64,000 nt of DNA from Lentinus brumalis (GCA_001792895.1 MARA01000005.1:2463945-2527944), one strand, 5' to 3'. Shown: positions 11,840-24,130, numbered from the stretch's first letter. Program-made: numbers and translations. Notes: generated from the letters alone by a model not told the origin.

Positions 11840-12400
11840 ACGACACCGAGTTCCGGGATTACGTGCACGATATCTTCCTCCTCAAGGCGGCCGCTGGACA
11901 TGATCTTCAAGCTCTACCCGGACGACCCTGCCCAAGGATCACCCTTCGGCACTGGGAACGAGGATCAGCTTGCGGAGATGTACAGCGCATGGCAGCCTTC
12001 CAGGGGGACGTGGTCTTCCAAGCACCGAGGCGGTTCTTCCTGGATCAGCGATCTTCCAAGCAGCCCGCGTGGTCTTACGGTGAGTCTTCAGCTCTGCGCT
12101 CAGTGCATGAGAGAGTGACCCTCGAATGTCAGTTAGTAAGCGCGGAGCTTTGCAGGGTCTGGGCGTGGTGAGTCGCCGAAGAAGCATCTATTGCACTCGC
12201 TCTTCTGATTGACTAGACTATTCAGCCCCACCTCAGCAATTCTATTCCGCCGCTCTTCGTTCCGAACGAGGTCACGGATTTTGTGATTCAGTTTACCGCC
12301 ACCCTGAATCCGAACGGCTTCCCGAAACAAACTTTTCGGTGGCCGCAGTACGACTCGCGTCGCCGGCAGATCCTTGTGCTCGTAGACAGCGGATGCGATT
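11840..12400 (+). pseudogene. Type-B carboxylesterase/lipase relic, C-terminal part
   Basis: Fragments in different frames together match the C-terminal part of the alpha/beta-hydrolase carboxylesterase family. EFRDYVHDIFLLKAA is followed, one frame over, by LYPDDPAQGSPFGTG. Then, back in the first frame, MAAFQGDVVFQAPRRFF is followed by the QPAW region and a splice-like GTGAGT. Further on come DFVIQFTATLNPNGFP and FRWPQYD near the usual end. The enzyme would be a secreted esterase, but frame changes occur at about 11,890 and 11,985 and the N-terminal half with the catalytic serine elbow is missing. This is a dead copy. Confidence 0.7.
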
Positions 12401-12802
12401 AGGCCTTATGGCGGGCTTGACAGCGCTGACCCTTGCTTACCCGCTGTGAGTTGGACTTGGACTCGAAGGAGTCGACTTCCTTTGAAACGAGTACCACAAG
12501 CTGTATTTTGTGCGGAACACTTATCATGCTCGTTGGCCAGGGGCGTCTAGTCGCCGGCTTTCGCCGATTGACCTCCCAGTACTTGTCAAGAGATTCAACC
12601 TTGTCTCGCGCACGTTCGCAGTCACTCCTCTATCCCTCGTCCTCGCGGCTGGCTTCCATCCGATCTGACATCGAAGGATAAGTACACGACCTTGGCGTGC
12701 AGTGTCTGCATGTTCCAGCGGTATATAGGGAAGCTCCCGTCGGTGTGACGAGACATTATATCCTCGTACTCCTGGTTCTCACCACCACACTTTGATATAA
12801 CG

Positions 12803-13899
12803 ATGTCCGACCACAATTCCTCCATCGTCGCCGACGTCCATCGTGCGGTCGAGGCGGTAAACTCAGTTGTGCTTGTACTTCAGATAGACCACCCCCTTTT
12901 CAGTGACATATTGGACGTGAATTACTCTCAGGAAACAGTCGGGAGGTTCGTCACTTCTAGCCAGGCTGTTATCGACGTAAGTGTCAACGTGTTGCCATAG
13001 CTTGACTCACAGCAGTGACAGCACTGATCATCCGTTGTGCAGTGCCTGCACTCTGCGTCACTGACGGCATCTAACTGGCTGGAGGAGACCGGAGACTGCC
13101 TCTCCCGGAACATCAACGAGGCCGGACAGATCGAGAGGTCTATCAGTGACACGGCCGTTAGCCTTGCAGAGGCCGACGCACACACCCGTGCGACCCAGTC
13201 TCGCATAGATGTCCTGGATGAGACCATTCGAGCGGGAGAAGCCAACTATTCCTCTGCTCAGTCGGCGCTATGGCGCGCCGAAGACAAACTGGACAATCAG
13301 AGGGCGGCTCGGAACGCACTACGCGTCGCAGTATGTCTTTTACATTCCTTTCACCTTCTATTACTGAGTCGTCGACATAGTCCGTTGTCACGTTCTTCTT
13401 TGCGCCCGTAGTATCGTTCTCTTTGGCAGCAATCGACATCGTTGCGCTAGAAGCGGCCGTTGACCGGTGCAAAGACACAGTACACACGATAGAGGCCCAG
13501 CTCGCCCTTTCGCGCTCTGAAGTCCAATCGCAGCGCGCCTCCCTCGCTAGCGAGCGCGATGAAAGTACACGACTCTCCACCACTATCTCCCAGCTCAGAG
13601 AACGTGGAGAACGTCTGGCCGCCGAGAAGCAGAGGCTGGAACACACACGCTGCGACCTCGCGATTCTGTCCACACGCATCAACGACTGCCTTCACACCGT
13701 CAATGCCTCGCTGAGCAGCTCGAAGACGATTTCGACCATGTCCTCCATGCGCAATGTCGTGTCCGGGATACGAGGTGTCATTGAGGCCCTTGGCGCCAAC
13801 GCGATGTTCGAGGGGCCTCTTGCACAGTTGGACGACGCTGCGCTGGTCATGCTCGACAAGCGGGTGACTTCTATAAAGCGGCGCCAGCTTGCCGTTTGA
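12803..13899 (+). CDS. Coiled-coil protein with central hydrophobic segment (alpha-pore-former-like layout)
   Basis: Three exons (12,803-12,976; 13,043-13,330; 13,381-13,899) join in phase 0 and give about 326 residues. Taking the 13,380 AG as acceptor keeps the frame; the later CCCGTAG acceptor would not. Residues ~60-154 and ~180-260 are long amphipathic helices rich in Ala, Gln, Glu and Arg. Between them, at the start of exon 3, lies a strongly hydrophobic stretch, SVVTFFFAPVVSFSLAAIDI, bounded by charged helices. There is no signal peptide. Two long helical arms around one buried hydrophobic tongue is the layout of ClyA/HBL/Xax-type alpha-helical pore formers, but I see no sequence signature that proves membership. 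A plain structural coiled-coil protein is equally possible. The larger helical gene at 14,710-17,437 follows on the same strand. Confidence 0.65.
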
Positions 13900-13947
13900 C
13901 CCATGGAGCGGGTTGCGATTCCTGACATGGCGCATTCTGTATTCCAT

Positions 13948-14455
13948 GGACTCTTTGCTCCCATGACTTGTGGCATGAGGATGTAGCGCGGATTCGGTGT
14001 TTTGTCGACTGAACCTTGTATATCATACTTACTTCTCTCCCGCAGCATCTGAACGCATGTACCGGTCTCAATTTCAATTGTTGGTATCTGATTTCGCTGG
14101 CTCTTCGATGGACTCCTCGGTGCCCTGACATGTGGCCTGAGAATGTAGCGCGTATTCGGTGCTTTGTCGACTGAAGCTTGTACTTCTCTCCCGCAGTATC
14201 TGAACGCATGTACAGGTCTCAATTTCGATCGAGGCTCGAAGTGCCGAAGTTGGTATTTGATTTGTCTCAGCTCTTCCATGGACTCCTTGCTGCACTTTGC
14301 TGCCCTGACTTGTGGCATGAGGATTCAGCGCGGATTCGGTGCTTTGTCGACTGAACCTTATAGATCATAAGTGCTTCGCTGCTCCCGCAGATGTTGACCG
14401 GTGTCAATTTCGATCAAGGCTCGAAGTGCCGAAGTTGCACTTCGGGAGCACATTT
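13948..14455. repeat. Three imperfect tandem repeats of about 165 bp
   Basis: Units begin at 13,948, 14,109 and 14,278, each with TGGACTCYT. Each carries GACTTGTGGCATGAGGAT or a close variant, CGGATTCGGTGCTTTGTCGA, then a TCTCCCGCAG-like segment and GGTCTCAATTTCGAT. They begin 50 bp after the stop codon of the upstream coiled-coil gene and probably overlap its 3' untranslated region. No coding potential is evident. Confidence 0.8.
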
Positions 14456-14709
14456 GCGGGGCATGCTCAGCCTCGATGACTTGAGGCTATGCGCTGTTCC
14501 ACACCTGATGACAGGCAGCCTCAGGATCGGTCCAAAGATGCAACTATCTTGAATGAATAGGGTTCAATTTCGAGGACTTCTTCGTGCCGGATTGTGATCG
14601 CGAACTAGCGGCAGCAGTCAAATTCGGTTGACTGAACCTTGTGAACATTGACTCCGTACCCCTACTAAAGCTGGCCGATTCGCCTCTTGCCGGGGTAACA
14701 CACAGAGAC

Positions 14710-17437
14710 ATGGCTTCCGCTCAGAAATTTGACGAAAAACTGGCCGAAACACAGTCCGGGGCGGATGAGGTGCGAGATTTTGCTCTCAGGTGAGTCGTAC
14801 ACCGACGTAGAGTACTACGCGAACCGTGAAGTTCTGATACTAGATCAAGGACATCATACGCGTTCCCAAGTGCGGACGTCCTTGTGCCAGCTCCCATGGC
14901 CGTATCGATTCTAGGTGAGATTATGATTGCATCGTGCTGTGATTGTCCACGTACTGACTCACCTTCAGGTCAGCTTACTCTCGTGGCGACGGCGACCGAC
15001 TTCAAGCTTGTGAAGCCCGCCGAAGGATTCCAGCGTATCCGCTACCCAAACAGCTTCCGCGCCACCATCATGCAGCTCGTCAACTCTGGCTGTCTTGCCT
15101 TGAACAAATCCTTCGTCAACTTCGACGAGATCACAAAGCGTTGCGCGGCTGTGGGTCCAGGCGTCAACAACATCGTAGACCTCCTGGTGGGACACGAGGA
15201 CAACACCCCGCGACAGAATCAGATCTCGATTCAGCGGCATCTTCCCAATCAGATCGCATCTCTCAGCAAGACCGTTCAGGCCTGCCTCGAGAAAGCAAAG
15301 GAGACCGATGAAGTCTTTGGTCAATTGTTGGAGCTGACGATGGAGATTCATGTGTCGTGCGTGGCGACTCAAGGTATGTGCATACATTGCGGTCAAATGC
15401 ATCGATCGTCACATCTCAGTACCCGGCAGGGGATAATGAGAGTCGCGTTCACGAAGCGGTTGTGCGCAAGGCCATGTTGGCGCAAGAGCAGCGCGGTGTA
15501 GAGGAAATGAAACAGATCAGCGCGGAGACACTGAAGCGCGCTCGTGACGACGTTGTCACCTGCCAGGCGCAAGTCAATGATGCAGCGAAGTCCATGCCTG
15601 ACGGTACGTTGATCATAATAAACCAAGAGGAATTGGTTCCTGACTCCGTAATCGCTGGCGCCGTCCAGCCTGGACCATTGCTGGGCTAACACTTGTCGAC
15701 GGCTTCACTGTACGGGTTTCCCGGTTCACGCGATTTCAGTCGCTGATTATAATTCGTGACGCAGGGTGTCGTGAATCTTCTGACCAGGGGGCCGTCTTGG
15801 TCGTCTTCGACCAGCTCCTCCAACGCTGCTGCCACACGCGCCGAACACTCGGTTGACAGGTCAGCCGTCGATGACCCCGGATTCCAGAAGGCATCCGCTC
15901 TCCGCAAATACGCAGAAATGCTCGACACCCTACTGACGTCAGGAGACGGCGGACGTCCAGACTGGGGTGCTATCAAGTCCCACGGAAACGGCGGTTTCCT
16001 TGAAGCGCGCGTCGCCTTTGAGCAGATCTCCAAGAGACTCAATCCAAACCATAAGTATGCGGGGCACGCCACACAAAAGGCATTGAACTTTGCGAGAAAG
16101 GGCATCAAGGTGAGCAGCGCACCCAACCCGCTGTCGCACGCTATTGCAGTCTGCTCACACGATGGGCATCTTAGCTTGTTGACTCGATGCCTTCTCCGGG
16201 GAATCACACGGAGTTAGAGCGACTCAAGGCCGACGTGTCCGCATGGCGAGCAGATGTCGTTGCATTCGCCGTTGAGGCAGACCTCAAGCTCGGGACTTCT
16301 CACTTGGGCTCGAACGCGTTCCTCCCGGAGCCCAACTATCCTTCTGGTGGAAGCAGCGCAGAGCTTGCCATTCGAAACGCCCAATTTCGCCTCGCTGCTA
16401 CGCAAGCCCAGCTCAACGCGAGCAGGGAAAGCTCGAAGGCGGCATCAGACAAGCTCATCGAGGTCAACGGTCAACTCGGAGAAATAATGGCGCAGATAGC
16501 TGGGCTCGATATTCAGAAGCGGAACGTGAGTGCGACCACAATGCTGAGAGATGTTCCTACTGAGGCACTCTTTGCTCCCCTCATGCTACGTACGCCACAG
16601 TGGGAGGATATCATGGCGATATTGCTGAAGGCCATCGAGTTCCTCTGCGAGCTGAAGCGATACTTGAACAACCTCGTTCACTTCTTCGACGCTGTCAACA
16701 ATCTCGTCTCGATCACACTCCGAGGGACTACGGACCAATTCATACAGATCATCAGAGACGCCACCGCGATCGAGCTCACACCAGGGAAGGGTGCGCAGGA
16801 GGTCGGCGGTATATCCCTGGATGCGTGGAGTCGCCAGGTGAGAGTCCAGTCGTTCCTGTGAATGTTTCGTGGCTCAGCCTTTGTTCTATAGGCTATCTAC
16901 AACCACGCTCTGTCCACGGCGAAGATAAGCCGGGTTGTCCAGAACATCAGCGACGTGAGCGTCGCGGGCCGCGTGTCAGAGACGGTCGTCCGCTAACGCT
17001 GTTCTAGATGTACGTCACTCTCTATAACGGCAACGTGCACCCAGGCGTGAACATGCTCCTCGGGATGGGCAAGCTCGTCGGGTCGAACAATCCGGACGCA
17101 GTAGCAGCTGCCGGTTGCGAGCTTCAAGATTGGGCGAAGGCGGCAAGCGACAGGATCGTACAACTCGTGTCTGAGGTACGTTCAGCTCGAAGTTGTTGAT
17201 CACCATGTCTCACGCGCACGTCTCATGTCACAGAGGATGAAGGAGAATGAGCTCGATATACAAAACCGTATGCGAGAGTTGGAGGCCTCTCTGGGAAGCA
17301 TTCTGCCGCACTCCTCGAACCTCGAGGAGATCGTTCATCGTGCGGAGGCGTCACACGTTCGAGAGACTGCTGAACAGATCGAGACAGCCGCCAACCAGAA
17401 CCCGGTGTTCAAGCGGAAGATGAAGCTGCGCGTGTAA
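14710..17437 (+). CDS. Large helical coiled-coil protein, about 700 aa, unknown function
   Basis: About ten exons: 14,710-14,789, 14,844-14,914, 14,969-15,373, 15,430-15,603 (or 15,650), 15,765-16,109, 16,175-16,525, 16,601-16,837, 16,892-16,954, 17,008-17,175 and 17,234-17,437. Most junctions agree in phase. The exception is exon 4 to 5: the good GTACGT donor at 15,604 gives the wrong phase, whereas a weak GTAATC donor at 15,651 restores it. The product begins MASAQKFDEKLAETQ, has no signal peptide and is mostly alpha-helical. A hydrophobic helical stretch, WEDIMAILLKAIEFLCELKR, sits around residue 510 in an otherwise heptad-rich sequence. Together with the smaller gene upstream it could form a two-component system, which is inference from position and architecture only. 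Confidence 0.65.
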
Positions 17438-19110
17438 CACTGCGCTTGACGGATGGTGCATTGACGTTGGAAAGTGCCCTCATTGTGTACGACATCACCT
17501 CTACCACAGCATGTACATATGTCCCGTGTCGATGAATTATGTGTCCGAGTTTCCGGGTCAGAAGGATCGTTTGCAAAGACGGATACGGACCATCTGCAAA
17601 TATCGCGCAGAGGTTTCCTCCTCGTGTCGCACTCGACTGTCCGTTATCCTGAGTTATGCGCTGAAGTTCGACGCGGCGTATTCTCCCAAGATCGCCGCAC
17701 TACAGACAGAGGCATTGGGTACACCCGGTGCCATGATGCCTGTCTAGCGTTCGCCGTCGTCGCGTACAGACGAGTGCACCAGTCACGGATTCGTATGATG
17801 GGGCGCACCACGTTTTTATCACATAGTTGGAGTATTGGAGTATACGACTCCTCCTCGCAAGTCGCGACCAACCCTTCGGGACCGAGCAGGGCGGACACTA
17901 GAGCCGCAGTGTGATAAGTAATTGTCGATCAGGCCGTTTGGAACGCTCCGGGCCCGGGGCGAAGGATGTGCGGAGAGCTGTACACTGATACAGTTCCTCA
18001 GGCTGTTGACCGAGCCCTGTGAGAATGCCGGAATGGCGGGATGCCGTGCGCTGATGCGCCTCCGCGCAGCCGTGGCTGCAGATAATCGCGGTCAACAAGA
18101 AAAAGTGTACATAACATCGTGACGGAAGAGACACTTGGGCATACGTGGATTTGTGGTCGCTACCGAAGACCCGGTCTCGAATGGCCCCGTCCTCCTACCA
18201 CAACGCTACGAGGACCCCCCTCCGGAGGGCCACCAGATGCGACGATACTTACGCTCACATCGCCCGGCCCGTTGAGGCGCACATTTCCCCAGAACCCCGC
18301 CCGCCAATTCAAAGCGGGTGAGGCGTTCTATCCTCCGCGCACCCCGAAGCCCGAAGCCCGAGCTCGGTCGGACCAGGAGGGGAAGGTAGAACGACCCCAA
18401 GGACGACGCTGGGGCGAGTCGCGACTGCGTCCGTCCTCGGAGTCGGGAGCTCGATCTGAGTTTTGTACCACGAGTCGATAAGCTCAGCACGCTACCCAGA
18501 ATGCGATCGCTGACGGCTCACCTGCGGGAAGGATCGTACGATGGGGACCGAGGCTGGACAGTCGAGAGGAAGGGCCAACCGCAGCGGGGCGGAGACTCGC
18601 TGACATAGCGACGACCTGCGCAAACTCAATACGTGGCACTCACCAGCGACCAAACTCAAACTTAACCTCGATGAAATGCAATCCCGTCCGAGGTCTACTC
18701 GGAACTCGGAACGCTGTCATCGGGAGTTCTCTCGGGCGGAGCGGGCGAGGGTAGCTAGAGCGGAGGTAGAACGTAGAACGTCGCCTCGACATACACACGG
18801 GCGGAGAACGCGAGGTGTCGTCAGCAACTTGAGAGGTCGAGGGAGCCTGCCAATTGACAGATTTGACGGCGACAGCGACAAGACAGGACTGTGTGCTGTT
18901 CGCCCACGATGCGATCAGCAGCTCACCTGCAGGCTGGGGGTTGTGAGTGTAGTGTTCACCCATCATCACTCTCGGTCCTCGAGGCGCACTCCCAGACGTC
19001 GGGTAGAGCTGCGGAGTCTCGGCTCGGACCAGGAGTCGCGCGCGAGCCCTTCGCATGCACACGCCCACTGTCACAAGTCGACTTGAACAATCAACAACGA
19101 TGAACGTTCG
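17438..19110. other. 1.7 kb with no recognised gene
   Basis: Short open frames exist on both strands, for example 17,511-17,747 plus. None has a family signature, a partner exon or a promoter-like context. The stretch is flanked by the coiled-coil gene and by repeat copy B. Confidence 0.35.
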
Positions 19111-21750
19111 GTGCGCATCAGGTCGAGGATGTAACGGCGGAGTACGTGACGGCGGGCAGACGCGGCGTGGGTGTTAAAGTCCTAGCTCGGTGCGACAGTC
19201 GTCGGAGATCGGACGGCTGAGCAGGAGATGAGGCCACGTACTATGCATGGGACATCGTCACGAGCGTGCAAGGACTATGAATGTGCCGCAGACGGGAAGA
19301 TAATGTCGAACATGATGGAAAGGTGTGCATCTGAGGGCGCGCACGAGAAGCAAGTCGATGCCGGCTTGATGGACGTCGGGAAATATTGACGGCCTATCCC
19401 TACAGTCGACAGGGTGTAAATCCAGGAAGGCAGGCGGGCGAAGTAGAGAGCGAGGCTGACGGAAAAATGCAGGTCATATCAAGGATAGAGCTTGCAGTTC
19501 TGGTAGGTTGTGCGGGCAGGAGACGTCGTATCTGAACTGCGGGCGAGAGCACACGCCATGGGGCGACGGGCGTGCACTTGGACATCGGCTACAGATGTGG
19601 ACGCAGCTATGGTAGCTCTGAGAGAATGAAGCATGGGTATGGGGACCACGGGGAGAGGAGGACTCGTCATGATAGATGATACTCACCTCTAGTCCCAGTT
19701 CCCCCGTGAACAGTGACCCCTCGCGCCTGCTCGTCTGCTCTCGTTGCCTTGCTGCAACGCTTCCCTTGCACGCATGCCATCTGAGACTACTGACTGCTAA
19801 TTCGAGTGGTCGCGAGAATTTGAAGCAGTTCTTGCATCCAGGACCTACGGCAGAAGGCTCACCGAACAGAAGCTCCAGGGATAGTGGCAGACTGCCAGTG
19901 GTTGAGTGAGCAGAGGAACGAGGAGGCCAGCTTCAGTCACAGTGCATGATGATAGAGAGCTCGATGTCCGCTGAAGCATCCGTCTGGGGCGTCGTCCAGT
20001 ACTCCACTGGTAGTTAGCGAGGGAAATGAATAGGCGCCTCGAAGGGGCGTTCCGGTCCGAGACTCCGGCATCGTCCTCGTCCAGGCTATAGCTAGCTACG
20101 GTCTCTTCTCTGGCTTGCCTTGTCTCCTCGACGCCTCGTCTCCCCGCCATCGGTCGTCGCACTCTGCCTCAGCTCAGTGTATGCCCCGTTCTGCGCCCCG
20201 TCCTTCGATTCCCTTCCGCTATCGGCTCTATGGCGCTGTCCATCCGCAGTCATATCGAAGGCTCTGTCCTCGGACCTCGTAAGCCTTCGCAAGTACATAC
20301 TACTAGTGTGCGTACAGTACTTGTGCTTCTTGTTGCCTGCAACGGCTCGAGCCCTGAACAGATTCTATAGACATCACGAAATTGTATCCTGCTCGCCTGA
20401 GTTACCCGGCGGGGAGCAGCTCAGGTGAACCCTTCCCTGTACAGCATATTCACCTCGGCATTCCATACTTCTATTCTGCGCCTGCGAACGTGACGAGTCA
20501 CTGAGCCGTCTGTCTCGAGTGTCCCGCCCAATGCCAACACACCCGTTCAATCCTCTCTGCGAACCTGCGCCACTTCTCTGAGGCTTCGCACCTCCACCGA
20601 GAGGTGCTGCCGTCTCTGAGCAAGATACGCGCGAAGATCGCCAAGTTCACGACAAGAACTTTGCGTGCGCTCTTCGTCCAAACTCAGCGGCCTCTTTCGG
20701 AGTGATCAGAGTCTTTCGCATCATGCAGGTGAGCATCGTTGGACACTACGGACACAGCGGACACTCACATGCTCCGCAGGTCCAGACAAGCCTGTCATTA
20801 CGGTTCACGTTTTTCCATCTAGACGTCATCCCGACTCGTCACGACTGCGACAACGATCTCGGAATCTCTGGCACATATGAAGTCGGTTTGCGAGTCGGAA
20901 CGCGCACGCCAGCCTGTACGTACTTCGCGAGTGCAGTCGTTGTTCCACTCTCACTTCGCAGTATCTTCCTTCGCCTTCAGGCTGCCTGGCTGCAGTACCT
21001 CGGATCCTCCAAGCCGTCCCATCATAGTCCCTAATCGTGTGCTCCCAGTTGTGCACTCCACCGCCGTCTGTCCCGCCCGCACAGGCCGCTACCGTTGGAC
21101 TCGTCCCGCAATGCTGTCGATTCCACGCTCACATCCAGTATCACGAGCGACATCAGACGTCTCGCGTCATCTGGGCCAGCAGAGCCTCGAGCAAGCCATT
21201 CCCTATGGAGGACAGTCGTTGTGGGTAGGTTGCGTGCAGCCTCACAGCTCCCGTGGTATTCACCCTCATGTCCAGGTATGTACTGCATGCAGTGCTACTC
21301 GAGACGACTCTACGGGATGTCGGGACGCTGTTGACTAGCGAGCAAGCAAGGTGAGTCAAGTTCACTCTCACAGCCCGATCTCTCGCTTACTAACCAATCC
21401 GTCTAGGTACCTCGTATGGTAGACCTATCACTCTTTGGCCTCGGATTCGAGCTACGTCGCCTTCACCCAAACATCGCGACAGCTGCCAACGGCCATGTAT
21501 GCGCAGCATCTTTCGACCATGTCTCCGAGCAACAACAAGTACTTATGCGGCATCATGGTACCGCACCGACCCGCGGCGGGCGAAGCGACTCCGAGGGTAC
21601 GCAGGCACCGATTACCGTTCACGGCAACCTGGATCTACGCCGGGCTGTTGCATCACTACAGGGATTGCTACTCAAGGCAGCCGTTCCCTGGACTCCTTCT
21701 CGACAGCGACAGCAAATCGCTTCCGAGCTTTCGCTACACCAACGAACGAT
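19111..21750. repeat. Dispersed ~2.5 kb repeat, copy B
   Basis: This is the second copy of the repeat at 8237-10,720, in the same orientation about 10.9-11.0 kb downstream. It lacks the GTTGAAC-flanked insertion of copy A. Instead it has about 540 bp (19,482-20,023) absent from copy A, placed between the blocks ending GCAGGTCATATCA and starting GAGGGAAATGAATAGGCGC. Divergence of perhaps 10-20 percent by eye indicates old copies. Confidence 0.75.
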
Positions 21751-21774
21751 CGACAGGCAGTGACTTCAGTTGAG

Positions 21775-22105
21775 CCGTATTATTTGGGCCCCTTAGTTAA
21801 GGTGGTTCGCGTATTATTTGGGCCCTTAGCTAAGGGGGCGCCCCCAGATATCTCCGCAAATATCTGCTCGCCAATATTTGGCACGTCATCACCCTTCGTA
21901 GATAGTTCAAATAGTTCCCAGATATCATACCAATAGTGCTGTTATTCCGGCGCCTCTCCCTCGAATATTTGGCGAATAATCTGAGGGTACCCCAAGGATT
22001 AGGAAAAAGAGCATCTGCAGGAGTCGAACCCAAGACCAGATCAGAGAGAGCAAGCAGAATTACTGACTGCACCAAACCACCTTGCTAGGAGACTTAGCGG
22101 TAGTG
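21775..22105 (-). mobile_element. SINE-like element with tRNA-type promoter boxes
   Basis: On the minus strand, 22,090-22,010 contains GTGGTTTGGTGCAGTCAGTA (A-box-like) and, about 40 bases later, GGGTTCGACTCC (B box), then TGCAGATGCTC and a T5 run. The acceptor ends do not pair as a real tRNA would. An AT-rich body follows, ending in two copies of CTTAG(C/T)TAAGG followed by GCCCAAATAATACG within 21,777-21,845. A tRNA-like head, an unrelated body and a short 3' repeat are the build of a SINE. No target duplication was identified. Confidence 0.5.
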
Positions 22106-22449
22106 TATTAGTCCTGTTAGCTCGCGCCCTCAACGTCCCATCCTCCCCACCGGGCTCGGGCCACGGTGGTTAACTCTCATTGTAGAACACGTCCCCGAAT
22201 GCCATGTTTCTCAGCCTGTTCACTGTACGAAGGCCCTGGCTCGCTTTGTCTCTCGAAGCCGCCACAATGCGCCGCTCTGGCACACGGTATGTAGGCAGCT
22301 CACCGGTCCCGCGTACTGACCACCGTACCATTCTTCACAGTCCAACCGGTCATCTCCTGGATGCCATCGTCGCAGAGCACACGCACGACACGCCCATGCA
22401 GCTCCGCCGTCGCTGTCCCCGTGCTCAAACGAAGACGTTCTTCGGCGCT

Positions 22450-22890
22450 CGACACGTGTGTCCAATAGCCGGGGCCCCTCCTCTCCTCCTCCCATCGCCC
22501 TGCCTCTCCTGCTCCCGTTTCTCTCCATCGCTTCGCTCCCCTTACTCCCTCGCAACCTCTTCTCTCTCCCGTTGGCCTGCGTGGGGCGACTGCCAACCGC
22601 CTGCGTGCCAACCGCCTGCGTGTGTCGCATCGCGGCAGCCGCTCCTCTCCTCCTCCCTTCGCCCTGCCTCTCCTCTCCCGTCGCTCTCCCTCACTTGCCT
22701 CGGCGCGCTCGCTCAATCCCAATTCCCCCTCCCGTTGGTGTGCGTGGTGCGACCGCCAGGTCTCAACCGGCCTGCGTGTCTCGCATACCGGGGCCCCCCT
22801 CTCCTCCTCTGCTCGCCCTGCCTCTGCTCCTGCCGTGGCCCTGCCTCGTTTCGCTGGACTCCATCCCTCCCTCCTTCAGCATCGTACCGC
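22450..22890. repeat. Three pyrimidine-rich imperfect tandem repeats
   Basis: Units near 22,450, 22,612 and 22,765 each run CGTGTSTCGCATMSCGG, then CTCCTCTCCTCCTC, then GCCCTGCCTCTCCT. They are separated by CCGTTGG(C/T)(C/G)TGCGTGGKGCGAC. Strand asymmetry is strong (C/T on plus). Long proline/leucine/serine frames here are by-products of composition. Confidence 0.6.
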
Positions 22891-24130
22891 CTGTGACCGT
22901 GCGCGCCGCGCCCGCCATCTCTGAAACCGACCACTCCTGCTCCTCGTCTCCTACACCGCCAGCTCATCACCCCCCACTCTCCCCCCTCTTGGCCACCCTC
23001 TGCACGTCGATCCCGGCCCAGCCACGTGTCTGCCTGCTCTCCGTTCCTACAGGGTCTGCATAAGCTCGGCCCTGCCGCGATTTGCCTCTTCAGTGTCCCC
23101 AGGTGAGTACCCCCCTTCTGTGTCTCGTACGCCATCTCGTCCACGTCTCACTCCCGCCTTCTCCCTCATCGCAAACACGACCTCTCTCCACGACGTCCTT
23201 CCTGTTCCCTTTCACCGGGTCTCCACCGCCACGCGAACCGCATTCTTCTCCCCTTTGCTCCTCGCTAGACCGTCACTTCGCGTTTGCACGGCCTCGCCAT
23301 GGCCACCAGAGCTTTGAATGTACGTCATCCATTGTTACTATTGCCGCCAAACACCGCTCACGTTTCAACAGACCTTCACATCGTTATTGGGGAGCGGCGG
23401 CCAGCGGCCAGCACAGCTAGCGTGGGCCGATCTTCTGCACGTCCGTAATCAACGCTTCTTTTTCCCTCTTGCGCTTACCCCTGATCCAGGGAATGTCGCG
23501 TGCTGGCTTCACCGTGCGGCGCTGCCGTGGCACTCGCCGTCGTTTTTGCCCTCCCAACAACATAACCCATGGCGCGCTCACGCTCAGGGAGCCCCCCTCC
23601 GGCTTCCTTGACCGCCGCGCCCAGGCCAAGTACGTTCCACCGTCGTTCCTCCTGCCTCGCTTTCACTCATTGTTCGAGATAGACTCAAGCGCAAGTTCCA
23701 CGCTGTTGGTCTCGACTATCGTTTCTTTGCCAACCGCATCTGAAACATGTATACCGCACCTTTCTTGTTGTCTCCTGGAATGTCGTAGCCAGCCCTCCTG
23801 TACCCCATAGCAGCGTGCACATACTATATGGGTGTTTATCTTGGATCCACTTCGTTAGCGATGCGAATGCCACTGGATCCTACAGCTCGCCAGCTCAATT
23901 CAGCCAAGCCATTACTGACGACTTCGACACGTGCGACAAACACTCGAGATGGTGTGCGGTTAGCATGTCAGACTGTGCCGCCCACCCGCACTTAATGGTG
24001 CTGGTGTAGGTCCAGCCAATCAACTCATTACGAGCTGGGAACTGAGGTTGGTCTTGCCGAATTACCTTCCCAAACATCCTCACCCTCTACAGCAACCCCC
24101 TTGCGACCCTCCGAGAGCGTGCAGCACACG
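22891..24130. other. Pyrimidine-rich stretch, no supported gene
   Basis: C/T-rich sequence with several splice-like signals and short frames, such as an ATG at 23,571 followed by MARSRSGSPPPASL and a GTACGT. I could not chain these into a gene. It resembles the leader regions of the cargo genes further right, so it may be a decayed cargo gene. Confidence 0.3.

Noticed and set aside
22010..22090. A functional tRNA gene on the minus strand
   Set aside because: A and B boxes are present, but the acceptor stem does not pair and no good anticodon arm could be drawn, so it is treated as a SINE head.
22204..23063. Long Pro/Leu/Ser-rich ORFs on the plus strand and Arg/Gly-rich ORFs on the minus strand
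   Set aside because: They come from pyrimidine-rich tandem repeats; frames change from unit to unit and composition is extreme.
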